This document shows, in pieces, positions 62,597-64,000 of a stretch of 64,000 bases of DNA (positions are counted from its first letter, which is position 1; each line of letters opens with the position of its first letter). The position numbers and the translations under genes are program-made. Source of the stretch: JBBATK01 sp044228685 (GTDB lineage: Bacteria > Bacteroidota > Ignavibacteria > Kapaibacteriales > NICIL-2); the NCBI GenBank assembly GCA_044228685.1, contig JBGAUL010000020.1:23078-87077 (forward strand). The letters run 5' to 3'. The notes below the pieces were generated by a model. It made no database searches. It saw only the letters and a program-made list of their open reading frames with translations, and was not told the DNA's origin.

Positions 62597-63694
62597 TTAG
62601 GCTACACTTGCTTCCAAGAGACGCAATGACTTGTCTTTCGCATCCAAACGAGCGCGTACGCCAAGAGGAAGGGTTAGCTTACTCTTGATGTGGCCAAAAG
62701 GCAAACCGGCAAGAACCGGTACTCCAATGTCTGAGAAACGCAGCGTAAAGATTTGTTTCAAGCTGTGCGACATTTGGTCGTTCATAGCCGATTGACGAGT
62801 ACGTCGTGCAGCATCACAACTCTTGAATATTCCCAATGCCACGCCTTTGATGTCCTTAAACTTTCCGCTGAGCCATAACTGCGTCAACATTCGGTCGATG
62901 CGATAAGGCTCTTCTGCTACGTCTTCCAAGAAGAGAATTTTATCCTTGGTATCGATTTCGAAAGGCGTACCAAGTGTTGAGCAAATCGTAGACAAGTTGC
63001 CGCCGATTAACGCTGCTTCCGCATTGCCCTCGTGTATCACCTGAATGTCGTCTGATTGATACATCAAGCCATCTTCTCGTAAATCATCAACAATGCCAAC
63101 ACGATTCGACATCGTGACTTTCGTAAATGATTTTCGAGTAGTGGCATCAAAGGTGGAGGAGCAGACTGGACCGTGATAGGTTACCACGCGACTTCTCTCA
63201 TAAATCGCAATGAGAAGCGCTGTGATGTCAGAATAACCCATGATCACCTTTGGTTTGGTGCGTATTGCATCGTAGTCAATCGTCGGAAGAATGCGAGCTA
63301 CACCAAAACCACCTCGTGCGCATAGAATTGCGTCAATGTCGTCGCGTTGCGCGAATTCATTAAACTCATCGGCGCGAGCATCGTCCGGCGCAGATAAATA
63401 GGCTCTACCGGGAGTCAAACACTTACCCAATACTACGTTCATTCCTTGAGCCTTGAGAAAGGAAATTCCATCCTCAAGTTCTGCCTTACGAACACCACTT
63501 GCCGGCGCTGTTATGGCAACCGTAGAACCCTTTGATAAAGAGGGTGGAAGAACGAGGTTGTCTTGACGCATAAAACCACGACTCGGTACGGCAGGGAGGA
63601 TTTGATCTCCATGCGCACCAAGACGCGGTCCAACGATTGCTCCGGCTAGAGCAGTCAAAGACGTCCCAAGAAATGTTCTTCGGTTTTGTGCCAT
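62597..63694 (-). CDS. S66 family LD-carboxypeptidase, Tat-exported
   Basis: S66 peptidases cut the terminal D-residue from tetrapeptides of peptidoglycan; MccF relatives cleave microcin C. The 365-residue product has a Tat-type signal (NRRTFLGTSLTALAGAI, about residues 4-20), absent from the cytoplasmic E. coli LdcA. The catalytic triad is Ser155 (MGYSDIT), Glu257 (LFLEDV) and His335 (PFGHIKSK). CARGGFG is also conserved. It stands alone between the VWA genes and the tRNA. Confidence 0.9.
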   Translation of the reverse strand: MAQNRRTFLGTSLTALAGAIVGPRLGAHGDQILPAVPSRGFMRQDNLVLPPSLSKGSTVAITAPASGVRKAELEDGISFLKAQGMNVVLGKCLTPGRAYLSAPDDARADEFNEFAQRDDIDAILCARGGFGVARILPTIDYDAIRTKPKVIMGYSDITALLIAIYERSRVVTYHGPVCSSTFDATTRKSFTKVTMSNRVGIVDDLREDGLMYQSDDIQVIHEGNAEAALIGGNLSTICSTLGTPFEIDTKDKILFLEDVAEEPYRIDRMLTQLWLSGKFKDIKGVALGIFKSCDAARRTRQSAMNDQMSHSLKQIFTLRFSDIGVPVLAGLPFGHIKSKLTLPLGVRARLDAKDKSLRLLEASVA

Positions 63695-63917
63695 TCGTTT
63701 AGCTAGTGTAACCTGTATTAGGCTCCATGCAAATTTAGTTTTTTTTAGGGCAATTGTGTCTGAGAATATTATCGGTTTTAGGCTGTGTTTTCAACAGGAT
63801 AGGACGGAAAATTTGATGAAAAAAAACTCAGGAAAAGTCGAGTCGAAAAGCGCTCAGTCGCCTACTGTAATAGACACCGCGGACGAGCTTTTGTAACACT
63901 TTTCAGAACACTTTCGA

Positions 63918-63947
63918 TTGGCGGCAATCGAGGTCGCCGTATATTTG
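63918..63947 (+). promoter_or_regulatory. Promoter of the tRNA-Ser gene
   Basis: TTGGCG (63918-63923) and TATATT (63940-63945) lie 16 bases apart. The downstream box also reads TATATTTG (63940-63947), matching the Bacteroidota -7 element TAnnTTTG, with TTG 19 bases before it. The tRNA starts 13 bases further on. Confidence 0.6.
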
Positions 63948-63960
63948 CGGCTTATCCTTT

Positions 63961-64000
63961 GGAAGGATGCAAGAGTGGCTTAATTGGCACGCCTGGAAAG
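63961..64000 (+). tRNA. tRNA-Ser (anticodon GGA), 3' part outside window
   Basis: The 40 visible bases align without gaps to the 5' half of bacterial tRNA-Ser(GGA): acceptor strand GGAAGGA, then T and G, the D-arm with GAGTGGC, and the anticodon loop CTGGAAA. The variable arm, T-arm and 3' acceptor strand are cut off by the window end. Confidence 0.9.

Noticed and set aside
1..64000. CRISPR arrays, transposases, integrases, phage genes or toxin-antitoxin pairs
   Set aside because: No regularly spaced repeats and no such protein motifs were found in any frame read.

Overview
The window looks like a chromosomal segment of a Gram-negative, aerobically respiring, flagellated member of the FCB group, most like the Ignavibacteria/Kapabacteria side of Bacteroidota/Chlorobiota. 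This is inferred from the gene content: several secreted proteins end in type IX secretion (T9SS) type A sorting domains; LPS assembly proteins (LptD and an LptF/LptG permease) show a two-membrane envelope; respiration uses alternative complex III plus an A2-type aa3/caa3 oxidase; and a flagellar gene cluster is present, which is unusual among T9SS organisms. No phage, insertion sequence, plasmid or CRISPR signal was seen.

Layout. Bases 1-5000: the end of a DinB-like gene, a bidirectional terminator, then three leftward genes for secreted proteins (two tandem choice-of-anchor V paralogs and a WD40-like protein), all with T9SS C-termini. 5-14 kb: an LptF/G permease diverging from rpsA, then cinA, gyrA, trxB and a small DUF486 membrane protein. 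14-19.6 kb: a leftward envelope group (DUF4292 LolA-like protein, LptD, and a VWA-OmpA-SPOR protein). 19.7-22.8 kb: a tightly overlapping operon queD-folE-rnhB-pyrC. 23.3-38 kb: one long respiratory locus, cytochrome c lipoprotein-coxB-coxA-ctaB-coxC-coxD-sco-DUF420-small CPSCK protein-actA-actB-actC-actD-actE-actF, closed by a strong terminator. Quinol oxidation by ACIII can feed cytochrome c and then the oxidase, and the locus also carries heme O synthesis and copper-delivery functions. 38-44.8 kb: an M15 peptidase, a second DinB protein, a DUF2723 membrane glycosyltransferase-like protein, a PASTA protein and an NrnA-type phosphoesterase.

44.9-53.1 kb: a leftward flagellar cluster, transcribed as flgF-flgG-flgA-flgH-flgI, a terminator, then flgJ-flgN-flgK-flgL. 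A sigma-54-like -24/-12 element lies at nearly the same distance ahead of flgF and flgJ, which suggests two RpoN-controlled transcription units. 53.3-62.5 kb: two very large paralogous VWA/SBBP/choice-of-anchor D proteins with T9SS tails. 62.6-63.7 kb: a Tat-exported S66 LD-carboxypeptidase. The window ends inside a tRNA-Ser(GGA) gene with a recognisable promoter.

Most genes are recognisable housekeeping or envelope genes. The less explained parts are the small CPSCK protein in the respiratory locus, the CX4CH motifs of the choice-of-anchor V pair, the two giant VWA proteins with a shared pre-C-terminal domain, and the sigma-54-like flagellar promoters.
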